Assembly (NCBI RefSeq): GCF_024586915.1
Contig: NZ_JANBVS010000020.1
Coordinates: 62,001-126,000, forward strand
Direction: 5' to 3'
DNA: 64,000 nucleotides
Source of the DNA: Bradyrhizobium sp. SRS-191
GTDB lineage: Bacteria > Pseudomonadota > Alphaproteobacteria > Rhizobiales > Xanthobacteraceae
Below the pieces are notes generated by a model. That model was not told where the DNA came from and searched no databases. It saw only the letters and a list, made by a program, of their open reading frames with translations. The first letter of the stretch is position 1. Every line of letters starts with the position of its first letter. This document shows, piece after piece, positions 36,809 through 47,782 of the stretch. The translations under genes were made by a program, and so were the position numbers.

Positions 36809-37873
36809 ATGTCGGTTGGGTCCAAGGCTGTCGTGACGGATGTGCAGGTCCACAAGGTGCGCTTCGAGCCCGTGGGGATCGAGATGGAGGTCGAGGAGGG
36901 GGAGACCGTGCTCGATGCGGCGTTCCGCCAGGGCATCTCGCTGATGCATGGCTGCAAGGAGGGCCAGTGCGGCAGCTGCAAGTCGAAGCTGGTCGACGGC
37001 GACATCGAGCTCATGAAATACTCGACCTTCGCGCTGCCGGATTACGAGAGCGAGAACGGCCATGTTCTGCTGTGCCGGACCCACGCCTATAGCGACGTCA
37101 GCTTTGAGCTCCTGAACTACGACGAGGACATGCTGCGGCGATCGATCGCGGTCAAGACGTTTCGCGGCCGCGTCGCGGCGATCACGGCGCTGACCGCCGA
37201 CATTCGTCTGCTGGAGATCGAGATCGACAAGCCGATGAAGTTCTGGGCCGGTCAATATGTCGATCTGACGATCGACGACGGCCGCATCACCCGCGCGTTC
37301 TCGATGGCGAATGCGCCCGGCGAAAGCACGCGACTGAGCTTCATCATCAAGAAATATCCGAACGGCGCGTTCTCCTCGCAGCTCGATGGTGGGCTCGAGG
37401 TCGGCAGCGTCGTGATGGCCAAGGGCCCCTATGGCACCTGCTTCCGGCGCGAGGAGCGGTCCGGCCCGATGCTGCTGATCGGCGGCGGCTCCGGGATGTC
37501 GCCGCTGTGGTCGATCCTGGCCGATCACATTGCGAGTGGGGAGCAGCGGCCGATCCGCTTCTTCTACGGCGCCCGTACCAGGGCGGACCTGTTCTATCTC
37601 GACGAGATCGCGGCGATCGGCCGGCAGCTCCCGGATTTCAAGTTCATCCCGGCGCTGTCCCATGCCACGCCCGATGACCATTGGGAAGGCGAGACCGGCT
37701 TCGTGCACGAGGTCGTCGCGCGCCACCTGAAGCAGGAGAGCCTGGCGGGCGCGATCGACGCCTATGCCTGCGGTCCGACGCCGATGATCGACGCGGTGCT
37801 GCCGGTGCTGCAGGTCAACGGCGTCGAGCCGGACCACATCTATTTCGACAAGTTTACGCCGGCGGTGCGATGA
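36809..37873 (+). CDS. mimB: alkane monooxygenase reductase, [2Fe-2S]/FAD
   Basis: 354 residues. The N-terminal plant-type ferredoxin domain has Cys49, Cys54, Cys57 and Cys89 (HGCKEGQCGSCKSKL; LLCRTH). The FAD-binding motif RAFSMANAP and NAD-binding motifs GGGSGMSPL and ACGPTPMID follow. It passes electrons from NADH to the MimA/MimC hydroxylase. The ATG six bases after GGGAGG was chosen over a TTG two codons upstream. Domain order and length match PrmB/MmoC-type reductases. Confidence 0.93.
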   Translation: MSVGSKAVVTDVQVHKVRFEPVGIEMEVEEGETVLDAAFRQGISLMHGCKEGQCGSCKSKLVDGDIELMKYSTFALPDYESENGHVLLCRTHAYSDVSFELLNYDEDMLRRSIAVKTFRGRVAAITALTADIRLLEIEIDKPMKFWAGQYVDLTIDDGRITRAFSMANAPGESTRLSFIIKKYPNGAFSSQLDGGLEVGSVVMAKGPYGTCFRREERSGPMLLIGGGSGMSPLWSILADHIASGEQRPIRFFYGARTRADLFYLDEIAAIGRQLPDFKFIPALSHATPDDHWEGETGFVHEVVARHLKQESLAGAIDAYACGPTPMIDAVLPVLQVNGVEPDHIYFDKFTPAVR

Positions 37874-37921
37874 CGGCGCTCGGACATCGTCGCAACACAA
37901 CCACAAAAGAGGGAGGTCGCC

Positions 37922-39016
37922 ATGAGTGCACAAGCAAGCGCAGCCACTGCAGAGCCGTCAGTCGTCAAATCCGGTGCCGCGGGATCGGCCGTGTTTCCAG
38001 GATCCGACAGCCGCAAATATAACTACTTCGAGCCGAAGGGGCGCAAGGCGACCCACTACGAGGACATGACGGTCGACGTCCAGCCGGATCCCGAGCGCTA
38101 TCTGCTGCAGGACTGGATCATCTCCTTCCCCGACGGCACGCCGACCTACAGCAAGGACTGGACCGCGGCGAAGAGCTCCAACTGGCACAAGTTCCGCGCC
38201 GTCGACCAGGAATGGGAGCGGACGCACTATCAGCGGCAGTCGACGATCTGCGGCATGGTGCAGAACACCATCGAGAACGGCCGCAAGTCCGGCGCGCCCG
38301 CGCGCTTCGACCCCGCCTGGGTGAAGATCCTGCAGAACCACCTCGGCGCCTACAAGCATGCCGAGTTCGGCCTGGGCACCTCGACGATGCAGGCGCAGCG
38401 CTATGGCTACACCCAGATGGTCAACAACGCCATCCTGACCAACTCGTCCTACAAGCTGCGCTTCGCCCAGGACATCACGCTGTATCTCAGCGAGATCGCG
38501 CTCGACATCCCCGGCTTCGACGTCAATGCCGGCAAGCAGCATTGGCTGGAGGATCCGATCTGGCAGGGCGTGCGCAAGTCGATCGAGTCGGTGATGGGCT
38601 CGAACGACTATCTCGAGCAGTATTTCGCGACCAACGCGGTGTTCGAGCCCCTGGTCGGCGAGCTGTTCCGGTCCGGCTTCCTGATGCAGGCCGCGTCGGC
38701 GCAGAACGACTTCATCACGCCGGCCGTCGTCTCCGCGGCGGAGGCCGACTACGAGCGCAACCTGGCCAACACGGTCGAGCTGTTCCACATCCTCGGCACC
38801 GATGCTCAGCATGCGGCCCATAACATCGCGCTGTTCAACAAGTGGCTGGCCAAGCATGCCGAGCTCGCGCTCGACGCCGCCAACCACCTGCAGCCGATCT
38901 GGTCGCAGCCGCGCGTCAAGGTCGTGAGCTTCAGTGACGCGCTCGCGCAGGCCAAGAACCGGATCAGGGGAATCGCCTCCGAGCTCGGCCTGACGGTGCC
39001 GGCCAGCCTGTCCTAG
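37922..39016 (+). CDS. mimC: alkane monooxygenase hydroxylase beta (small) subunit
   Basis: 364 residues, helical, of the ferritin-like fold that pairs with the alpha subunit but lacks the iron ligands. SNWHKFRAVDQEWERTHYQR and AEFGLGTSTMQAQRYGYTQM are conserved in PrmC/MimC-type small subunits. GGGAGG lies upstream of the ATG. It is 48 bases downstream of mimB, with mimD following after 45 bases, the standard propane monooxygenase order. Confidence 0.92.
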   Translation: MSAQASAATAEPSVVKSGAAGSAVFPGSDSRKYNYFEPKGRKATHYEDMTVDVQPDPERYLLQDWIISFPDGTPTYSKDWTAAKSSNWHKFRAVDQEWERTHYQRQSTICGMVQNTIENGRKSGAPARFDPAWVKILQNHLGAYKHAEFGLGTSTMQAQRYGYTQMVNNAILTNSSYKLRFAQDITLYLSEIALDIPGFDVNAGKQHWLEDPIWQGVRKSIESVMGSNDYLEQYFATNAVFEPLVGELFRSGFLMQAASAQNDFITPAVVSAAEADYERNLANTVELFHILGTDAQHAAHNIALFNKWLAKHAELALDAANHLQPIWSQPRVKVVSFSDALAQAKNRIRGIASELGLTVPASLS

Positions 39017-39061
39017 CCGAACTCAGCTTGTTTCACTCAATTTGTCAGGGGAGTCACCACG

Positions 39062-39415
39062 ATGCAGGAAGCCGACACCATCTTCAAATCGATGAAGGAC
39101 ATCAAGTTCGAGGACACCGTGTCCCATCAATGCGGGGTCACGATGAACGACAGCGTCGAGGCGCGCGCCATTGCCGATGTGATGAGCCGCCATGACCATA
39201 TCACCGTGACCTACATGCCGGCGATGATCCGCATCGACGGCATCGGCAAGATGGAATTCAAGATGGACGAGATCTCCGAGGAGCTCGGCCGCGAGATGAC
39301 GCCGCATCTGTTCGAGATCGCGACGTCGACTCATTACGGGCGGATGGTCATGATCGACGACAACACCGTGATGCTGTTCGGCGACATGAACGAGATGATG
39401 AAATACATCGTCTGA
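39062..39415 (+). CDS. mimD: alkane monooxygenase coupling/effector protein (MmoB/DmpM family)
   Basis: 117 residues. The MmoB/DmpM-type regulatory protein has no cofactor and binds the hydroxylase to gate oxygen and substrate access. DSVEARAIADVMSRHDHITV and the acidic C-terminal region resemble PrmD/MimD. GGGGAG precedes the ATG. It closes the four-component enzyme set. Confidence 0.9.
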   Translation: MQEADTIFKSMKDIKFEDTVSHQCGVTMNDSVEARAIADVMSRHDHITVTYMPAMIRIDGIGKMEFKMDEISEELGREMTPHLFEIATSTHYGRMVMIDDNTVMLFGDMNEMMKYIV

Positions 39416-39432
39416 GCAGGATTGCGCAGGAC

Positions 39433-39459
39433 GCCCGGCCGGCCTCGCGCCGACCGGGC
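39433..39459 (+). other. hairpin between mimD and the amidohydrolase gene
   Basis: GCCCGG/CCGGGC plus an inner CGGC/GCCG after one mismatch form a GC-rich stem about 15 bases after the mimD stop, without a T run. It may separate the enzyme genes from the accessory genes in transcript stability. Confidence 0.5.
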
Positions 39460-39522
39460 CAACCTGGCTCTGCCATCAATGGCGGGCCTCATAACAGTCA
39501 ATCTGGGAGCGGGAGACACGCC

Positions 39523-40560
39523 ATGTACAGGACGGCCGACGGCAAAGAGATTTTCGTGATCGACGGGCACACCCATTTCTGGGACGGCAGCCCGGCCAAC
39601 CAGAAGAACATCCACGGCAAGCAGTTCATCGACTGCTTCTACGCCTATCACGCCAACCTCAGCCCGCCGTCGGAGAAGTGGGAGAAGGAGAAGTTCGAGA
39701 AATACGACGCCAAGACCATGTTCGACGACCTGTTCGTGTCGGGCTATGACGACATGGCGATCCTGCAGCCGACCTATCTGACCGATTTTTACAAGAACGG
39801 CTTCAACACCACCGAACGCAACGCGGCAATGAAGAAGAGCCATCCGGATCGCTTCATCCTCAACGGTGCGTTCGATCCGCGCGACGGAGCCAAGGGCCTG
39901 GAGGACCTGCACGCTCTGGCGGAAAAGTACAAGCTGCAGGGCGTGAAGCTCTACACCGCCGAATGGCGCGGCGAGTCCAAGGGCTACAAGCTGTCCGACA
40001 AGGACTCCTACAAATATCTTGAGGCGGCGCAGAAGCTCGGCATCAAGAACGTCCACGTCCACAAGGGCCCGACGATCATTCCCCTCAACCGTGATGCGTT
40101 CGATGTTGCCGACATCGATGACGTCGCGACCTCGTTCCAGGATCTCAACTTCATCGTCGAGCATTGCGGGCTGCCGCGGCTGGACGATTTCTGCTGGATC
40201 GCGACCCAGGAGACCAACGTCTATGCCGGCATCGCCGTGGCGCTGCCGTTCATCCATTCGCGGCCCGGCTATTTCGCCCATGTGATGTCGGAGCTCTTGT
40301 TCTGGCTCGGGCCGGACAAGATCCTCTATGGCAGCGATTACGGCATCTGGACGCCGAAATGGCTGATCGACAAGTTCATGGCGTTCGAGATTCCAGAGGA
40401 CCTGACCAAGGAGACCGGATCGGTGCTGACCCTGGAGAACAAGACCAAGATCCTCGGTCTCAACGCCGCGCGGCTCTACGGCATCGATGTCGAGGCCCAG
40501 AAGCAGAAGATCAGGGCCGGCGGCGGCTACGCACATCTCGCCGAACCCGTGCCGGCGTGA
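39523..40560 (+). CDS. amidohydrolase-family (amidohydro_2) metal-dependent hydrolase
   Basis: 345 residues. The TIM-barrel metalloenzyme motifs are present: VIDGHTHFWDG at the N-terminus, FIVEHCGLPRLDDF in the middle, and YGSDYGIWTP near residue 270. This branch always seems to travel with propane/phenol-type di-iron monooxygenases (as in mycobacterial and Rhodococcus clusters), where its substrate is not established. GGGAG lies in the leader. It overlaps or nearly touches the DUF59 gene downstream, so the two are coupled. Confidence 0.85.
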   Translation: MYRTADGKEIFVIDGHTHFWDGSPANQKNIHGKQFIDCFYAYHANLSPPSEKWEKEKFEKYDAKTMFDDLFVSGYDDMAILQPTYLTDFYKNGFNTTERNAAMKKSHPDRFILNGAFDPRDGAKGLEDLHALAEKYKLQGVKLYTAEWRGESKGYKLSDKDSYKYLEAAQKLGIKNVHVHKGPTIIPLNRDAFDVADIDDVATSFQDLNFIVEHCGLPRLDDFCWIATQETNVYAGIAVALPFIHSRPGYFAHVMSELLFWLGPDKILYGSDYGIWTPKWLIDKFMAFEIPEDLTKETGSVLTLENKTKILGLNAARLYGIDVEAQKQKIRAGGGYAHLAEPVPA

Positions 40561-40565
40561 ACGCC

Positions 40566-41339
40566 ATGAGCGGAGATGTCGCAACGCGCCTGCCGGAACG
40601 GGACCGGCAGGCGGAGCATAGGCAGGCCGAGATCTGGGCTCGTCTGCAAAGCGTGATGGATCCGGAGCTCGACGAGTCCGTCGTCGACCTCAACTTCGTC
40701 AGCCGCGTTGATGTGGATTCGGCCAACCGCGTCCACATCGCGTTCCGGCTGCCGACCTATTGGTGTGCGGCCAACTTCTCCTTCCTGATGGCGGACGACA
40801 TGCGCCGCGCGGTGGCGGCGCTCGACTGGGTGACGGGCGTCAGCGTGGTGCTCGGCGAGCACATGTACGCCGACACGATCAATGCCGGGCTGGCGCAGGG
40901 CCTGTCGTTCCAGGAGACGTTCGGCGTCGAGGCCGATGGCGACCTGGAGGATCTGCGGCGGACGTTCCTCGTCAAGGCGTTTCAGCGCCGGCAGGTCGCC
41001 TTGCTAAGCCACCTCACCGCCACCGGGCATTCGCCCGAGATGCTCACGACGCTCACCGTGTTGGAGCTGCGTGGCCTGCCGGTCGATGACGAGGGCGACC
41101 GGCTGAGGCGGCGCTATCTCGAGCGGCGCGACGTCGTGGCGGACGCGGGCGACGAGATGCCGGCCTTCGTCGACGCCGCGGGATTGCCGCTCGGCGCCGA
41201 GCGCTTCGCCGGCTACGTCGCGGGACTGCGCCGTGTCGGCATCAACGCGGAGTTCAACAGCGCGCTGTGCCGCGGCCTGCTGTCGGTGCGGTTCGATCTG
41301 GAGACGCCGTTCATTCCGAAAGCACGCGCCTCGGCCTGA
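40566..41339 (+). CDS. DUF59/MIP18-type metal-sulfur assembly protein with C-terminal extension
   Basis: 257 residues. Residues about 20-115 form a DUF59 domain (LQSVMDPELDESVVDLNFVS; CAANFSFLMADDMRR), the fold of SufT/PaaD proteins that help mature iron or Fe-S sites. The remaining 140 residues have no family I recognise. The ATG lies just after the amidohydrolase stop; a GTG three codons earlier overlaps that stop. Position between hydrolase and chaperonin suggests help in loading iron into the MimA di-iron centre or the MimB cluster. Confidence 0.82.
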   Translation: MSGDVATRLPERDRQAEHRQAEIWARLQSVMDPELDESVVDLNFVSRVDVDSANRVHIAFRLPTYWCAANFSFLMADDMRRAVAALDWVTGVSVVLGEHMYADTINAGLAQGLSFQETFGVEADGDLEDLRRTFLVKAFQRRQVALLSHLTATGHSPEMLTTLTVLELRGLPVDDEGDRLRRRYLERRDVVADAGDEMPAFVDAAGLPLGAERFAGYVAGLRRVGINAEFNSALCRGLLSVRFDLETPFIPKARASA

Positions 41340-41409
41340 TCGGCCGGGGGACAACGAAAAATCGCGCCGGCCAACCGGTGCACGACCAGGCCAGAGGGAG
41401 GTTGAGACC

Positions 41410-43038
41410 ATGCCGAAGATCATGCTGCATGACGAGGCGGCGCGGGCCGCCTTGGGACGAGGCGTTGCCAAGCTCGCCAAGGCGGTGCGCGGCACCCTGG
41501 GTCCGAAGGGAATGAACGCCATCATGGACCGCCCGATCGGGACGCCGATCGTGTCGCGCGACGGCGTCAGCATCGCCGCCGAGATCGAGCTGGAATGTCC
41601 GTTCGAGAACATCGGCGCGCAGGTGCTGCGCGAGGTCTCCAAGCAGACCAACGACACTGCGGGCGATGGTACAACCACGGCGACGGTGCTCGCCGACGTG
41701 CTGGTGCAGGACGGGCTGAAATGCCTCGCGGCCGGCGCCAATCCGGTGGAGCTCGTCGAAGGGCTCGAGCTCGCGGTCGCCGAGACCATCAAGAACCTGA
41801 AGCGCTCCGCGATCGCCCTGCAGGGCTCGGCCGGCCTGCGCGCGGTCGCGAGCATCGCCGCCAATGATGTCGCGCTCGGCGACATGGTCGCAGAAGCGTT
41901 CGAGCGCGCCGGCACGCACGGCATCGTCGCAGTCGAATATGGCAGCACGGTCCAGACGACGCTCGAGGTCGTCGAAGGCATGGCGTTCGAGCGTGGCTAC
42001 CTCTCGCATCACATGGTGACGGATGTGGAGCGCATGCAGGTCGTGCTCGACAACCCGTTCATCCTGATGACCGACCACAAGATTCAGAGCGGCGAGCAAC
42101 TGACCGGCGTGATCTCGCTGGTCGAGAAGAGCGGCCGGCCCTTGCTGATCATCGCCGAGGAGGTCGCGCCGGTCGTGATCATGCAGCTCCTGGCGCGCCG
42201 CGAGAAGAGCAACTTCAAGGTCGCCGCGATCCACCCGCCGGAGTTCGGCCATTGGCGCAAGGCCATGCTCGAGGACATCGCGATCACGACGGGCGGCCGC
42301 GTGATCTCGGCCGACCTCGGCGGCCGGCTGGAGAAGGCGGAGTTGCAGGATCTCGGTGCCGCCCGCCAGGTGCGGATCTCCGCGTCCAAAACCCTGATCA
42401 CGGCGGGCGCCGGCGATCCGGACAGGATTGCCGCCCGCCGCGCGCAGGTGATGCGGCAATATGAGGCGGCGCCGGAGAATATCGAGCGCGACAAGTTCCA
42501 GGAGCGCATCGCCAAGCTTTCCGGCGGCACGGCGATGATCCTTGCCGGCGGCGCCACGCCGGTCGAGCAGAAGCGCCGCACGCAATTGATCGAGGACGCG
42601 ATCAATGCGACGCGGGCGGCGATCGAGGAGGGCATCGTTCCCGGCGGCGGCTTCGCGCTGCTGAAGGCGGCGCCGAAGCTCGACGAGCTGATCAACGGGC
42701 TGGACGGCAGCACGCGGCAGGGCGCCGAGCTATTGCAGCGTTCGCTGAGCCGGCCGCTGTTCCACATCGCGTCGAACGCAGGCCTCGATGCCGAGGCGGA
42801 GGTCAGCAAGGTGGCGAAGGGCGCCAACGGTCATGGCCTCGACGCACGCAACGGCGGATCGGTCGATCTGGTCAAGGCCGGCATCGTCGATCCGGTCAAG
42901 GTCTGCTACAGCGCGGTGCGCAACGCTGCCTCCGTGGCCGGGCTGATCCTGACGACGCAGACATTGATCGCGAAGAAGCCGGACGACTACGATCCGACCG
43001 CCGGCCCGGCCTTGGGCGGGGGCGCTGAGCTGCTGTAA
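41410..43038 (+). CDS. mimG: GroEL-like chaperonin dedicated to the alkane monooxygenase
   Basis: 542 residues, full chaperonin length. NDTAGDGTTTATVLADVLV is the ATP-site motif and VRGTLGPKGMNAIMDRP the conserved N-terminal motif. The C-terminus ends GPALGGGAELL, lacking the GGM tail of housekeeping GroEL, and no groES is adjacent. AGGGAGG precedes the ATG. MimG-type chaperonins in mycobacteria are needed for productive folding of MimA, so the same job is inferred here. It is the last gene of the plus-strand operon. Confidence 0.9.
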   Translation: MPKIMLHDEAARAALGRGVAKLAKAVRGTLGPKGMNAIMDRPIGTPIVSRDGVSIAAEIELECPFENIGAQVLREVSKQTNDTAGDGTTTATVLADVLVQDGLKCLAAGANPVELVEGLELAVAETIKNLKRSAIALQGSAGLRAVASIAANDVALGDMVAEAFERAGTHGIVAVEYGSTVQTTLEVVEGMAFERGYLSHHMVTDVERMQVVLDNPFILMTDHKIQSGEQLTGVISLVEKSGRPLLIIAEEVAPVVIMQLLARREKSNFKVAAIHPPEFGHWRKAMLEDIAITTGGRVISADLGGRLEKAELQDLGAARQVRISASKTLITAGAGDPDRIAARRAQVMRQYEAAPENIERDKFQERIAKLSGGTAMILAGGATPVEQKRRTQLIEDAINATRAAIEEGIVPGGGFALLKAAPKLDELINGLDGSTRQGAELLQRSLSRPLFHIASNAGLDAEAEVSKVAKGANGHGLDARNGGSVDLVKAGIVDPVKVCYSAVRNAASVAGLILTTQTLIAKKPDDYDPTAGPALGGGAELL

Positions 43039-43062
43039 GTCCGGGCGGCTTGCGTGTGATGG

Positions 43063-43082
43063 GCCGGGCGCCTCTGCCCGGC
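43063..43082. terminator. possible terminator hairpin between convergent mimG and regulator 2
   Basis: GCCGGGC and GCCCGGC form a perfect 7-bp stem with a six-base loop 24 bases after the mimG stop. No T tract follows on either strand, so intrinsic termination is not certain. Confidence 0.45.
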
Positions 43083-43134
43083 TCAGGCGGCGGACGCCGC
43101 GGCAGAAGTCTCTGCATCGCCAGGCGCCGATGAT

Positions 43135-45054
<1,920 letters not shown>

Positions 45055-45871
45055 TCCGGTTCCTCCAACGTGTCGATGCCCGCTGCCCGCGTCGCCTCGC
45101 GATCAAACGCCTGCTGCTGATGTCTCGTCCTGGCTCACCGGCCACGCATCAGCCGCAATCGTCGAATCGCCGGGGCGTTTCGAACCTGATACCTCCAAAA
45201 TGTCGGAAAACAGCTACGCGTACGATAACGCGGGCGACGAGCTCGGCCCGTCAACCACCTTGCTCGCGTTTCACATCCCCGACGTTCCAGCGCTTCGTGG
45301 ACGCTGGTAACGCCTGACTTTATACGCGTTGGTGAATGGCGCAAAGCCGAACTCATCGCGTTGTCGATCAATCATGCGACAATTTGAACGCGCATCGCAT
45401 CTGTTCCGTCCAGATGCGTTGACACGCACGACATTGAATGCCGGCAACCAACGACATCGCCTCGATCATCAAGACGTCTGTTCCGCCCCAGTGTGCGATG
45501 CGGGATAAGATCAGATATGTCGTGGGCCCCACGTCATCGCGGGCTACTCGCAAAATTGGAGCCTGGAGAAGGAGCCTGGGACGCTCCGCACGCGCAGGAC
45601 GAGGAGGCCTGATCCCAATCCGAACGGATCGCCAGATCACCCGCTTTTTCGAAAGCTCGATCCGTCCAGACGCTCTTCAGATTCGACAAGCTTTATGCCG
45701 GTCTCTTGTAGGACGGCGTGGCCGTGATCGAAAGAGCCGAGGCGGTTGACGAGAACTGAGATGAACCGTTGGGGCTGTTTCATCTGTGCACGCCAGGGCA
45801 GGGTTGTCGCCCTCTGATCCATTGCAGTTTGGCGGGGATCATCTCTCGGATGCTTGTGATATAGGTCGACG
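45055..45871. other. 817-bp interval without a supported gene
   Basis: Contains a perfect dyad at 45396-45418 (CGCATCTG / CAGATGCG around TTCCGTC) that shares CTGTTCCGTC with the enhancer dyad near adh. Short open frames lack ribosome sites. GC content drops here, marking the right border of the monooxygenase cluster. Confidence 0.45.
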
Positions 45872-46555
45872 ATGACGAAGAAATTCGCCGCGGCGGAACA
45901 TCAGGCATCGCTCGATAGCAATTTCCCTTATCTCGAGCGAGACGCTGAGCCTCCCGGGCGCTGGGTTCCTAACTCACCGAGGGGGAAGCGATGGGAGGGG
46001 CAAGCACACTGGAGCACGCGCCACGGCGATGCGGTCGTGCGTTGGGGCCTCGGCGAGCCAGTCAGAATCGACTTCGCACTGTATCCCGACCGAACGCGGG
46101 GCGTTGTGGAGCAGAACGGCTATGGCGGATGGCGGCGCCTAGCCAGGAACGCTCGAAACTGGATTCACGGAACCGTTCAGATCAGGGCGGACGACGTGAC
46201 ATTCAGCGACGGAGAACAACCCGTCTACCATCCGCCTCCGCTGACCTCTGTCCCAAGTCTCGAGGCCGATCTCGCTCGCGACACAGCATTTCTCAAAGCG
46301 CTGCAGGATGACGGCTTCGCCGGTGCGACGTACGATGTTTTGAAACAGCATCGGTTCTATAAGGACAAAATGTGCGGCTGGCTTGGCGGCGGGGGAGATG
46401 CAGCGGGCCTCGTCGCGGACCTCCGAGGGTTGGGCGAGTCCTTCCAGGATTGGCATCCGTGGGGTGGCATTCACAATGAAGCCCGCCTGCGTTCAGTCCA
46501 TGAGCATTTGGCTCGCATCGGCTGGCGAGTTGAAGGAGAGAACGATCAGGAATGA
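45872..46555 (+). CDS. hypothetical protein (227 aa)
   Basis: Starts MTKKFAAAEHQASLDSNFPY with an AGG six bases before the ATG. No signal peptide or membrane span. The protein is Trp- and Gly-rich (RWVPNSPRGKRWEGQAHWST; GGWRRLARNARNWIHG), with a charged C-terminal part. The end GRLRSVHEHLARIGWR-like region is helical. I recognise no family. It stands alone in a low-GC interval between the mim regulator and a secreted hypothetical on the other strand. Confidence 0.6.
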   Translation: MTKKFAAAEHQASLDSNFPYLERDAEPPGRWVPNSPRGKRWEGQAHWSTRHGDAVVRWGLGEPVRIDFALYPDRTRGVVEQNGYGGWRRLARNARNWIHGTVQIRADDVTFSDGEQPVYHPPPLTSVPSLEADLARDTAFLKALQDDGFAGATYDVLKQHRFYKDKMCGWLGGGGDAAGLVADLRGLGESFQDWHPWGGIHNEARLRSVHEHLARIGWRVEGENDQE

Positions 46556-46635
46556 TCGGGAGCAGCCGATGAGACTCGAGGTCGGCTCCTAACCCATCGC
46601 GGACCTGACTGACAGCACCTGGACTAGCGTGGCGA

Positions 46636-47400
46636 TCACTTGTTCAGGACCCATCTGCCGTTGAGCAATGTGACCTCAGCGGGGTGTGTCACCATCGCCG
46701 AGCCCCCGTTCTCATGAACGGTCACATTCAGCAAGAGGCGTTCGTCGCCATCCCAACGGACGAACTCCCAATTTTCGTACTCCGCCGGCCTGTAATGTAT
46801 GGACGGTCCACTCGGGTTCATATCCGCAGGGAGAATGTCAAAGCCATTGTTCGCATCGCTCGGGCCGTCGATTGCGTTGACTGAGGCCAACCATCTCTTG
46901 CTGGGTGAATAGCCCGGAGGCGCGACAATCCTCCGCTTCCGACCATCGCGCTGGCTGATCAAAAACCAAGCGTCGCTTTCATAGCCCTGGTCGTGAACCA
47001 GGAATAATCTGCTCTTCGGAAAATAGTCGTACAGTGAGAAGAGTTCGCACGTATCCGGATGTCGCTCGCAATTGGGCTTGTCTTTGAACGATTTGACCTT
47101 GCCATTGTCGAGCTTCAGTTGAAGACCGGCTGCCCGCCGCACGACGGCTCCGGTCGTTTGCATGATGCAGGCGCGTTCGCTGTCTGGTGAGAATTGATCG
47201 CCGTCAACCCGTGTGGCCTTCAGCTTGTCATCGAGAATTACGTCGGGATGTTTGCACACTCCATCACGCGGTTCCGCCGAGAAGCAGGTGTAGCCCTCAG
47301 GGCAAGGAGTTCCAGGGAGAAATTCTGCGTATGCCTCAGGCGCGCAGCACAGCAGGACCAAAGCAGGAAGAAGTGCAATTCTGAAAGTGCTCGAAGCCAT
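46636..47400 (-). CDS. secreted hypothetical protein (254 aa)
   Basis: Signal peptide MASSTFRIALLPALVLLCCA ending near AYA|EF. The mature part opens with Cys-containing LPGTPCPEGYTCFSAE and later shows CERHPDTCELF, consistent with periplasmic disulfides. A later stretch (VNAIDGPSDANNGFDILPAD) suggests a beta-rich domain. No known family is recognised. The gene has its own strand and spacing, and codon use is less GC-rich than core genes. Confidence 0.6.
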   Translation of the reverse strand: MASSTFRIALLPALVLLCCAPEAYAEFLPGTPCPEGYTCFSAEPRDGVCKHPDVILDDKLKATRVDGDQFSPDSERACIMQTTGAVVRRAAGLQLKLDNGKVKSFKDKPNCERHPDTCELFSLYDYFPKSRLFLVHDQGYESDAWFLISQRDGRKRRIVAPPGYSPSKRWLASVNAIDGPSDANNGFDILPADMNPSGPSIHYRPAEYENWEFVRWDGDERLLLNVTVHENGGSAMVTHPAEVTLLNGRWVLNK

Positions 47401-47782
47401 TCGCCGGATACTCCGTGGGAGCCCTTTACCTTAACAGGCCCAAGCCAATCTGCTCCAGCCGTCCGGCCGGTCTCGTTGGGCGTTTTACTGTCCAGATTTG
47501 GCGGACCGATCGTATTTTGGCTTGTGGTCGGCTTGCAGTCTTTCCCAGTGGGCGTACTGCTTGCGATCATTTACGCGGCCCATTTTGTCCTGTCGAACCA
47601 GATCATGAGCTGAAGAAGGCGAGGGGTAGCCTAGCAAGATGTTCGGTTCTGGCCCAAAGCGCACTTTGACTTCCAGGAATTTTAACGCTTATGAGACATC
47701 TCAGTACCCTGGGTGTTGGATTTGAGAGAACTCAGGCGCGCCCATGCTGGGGGGCCTGAGACTCGCTGTTGGGAGACCGTCG
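47401..47782. other. 382-bp interval, possible membrane-protein remnant
   Basis: A plus-strand reading ending at 47613 gives a hydrophobic run (FGGPIVFWLVVGLQSFPVGV, LLAIIYAAHFVLSN), but it has no proper start or ribosome site. It may be the tail of a decayed membrane protein. The rest is the leader of the desaturase-family gene. Confidence 0.35.

Noticed and set aside
35051..37933. 960-codon minus-strand open frame antisense to mimA and mimB
   Set aside because: GC-rich shadow of two clearly conserved plus-strand genes; composition is Arg/Ala/Asp-rich without domains.
45368..45640. 90-codon minus-strand open frame beside regulator 2
   Set aside because: No ribosome site or recognisable domain, and it covers a dyad that better fits a binding site.
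47476..47613. short hydrophobic plus-strand reading frame
   Set aside because: No credible start or Shine-Dalgarno sequence; at most a remnant.
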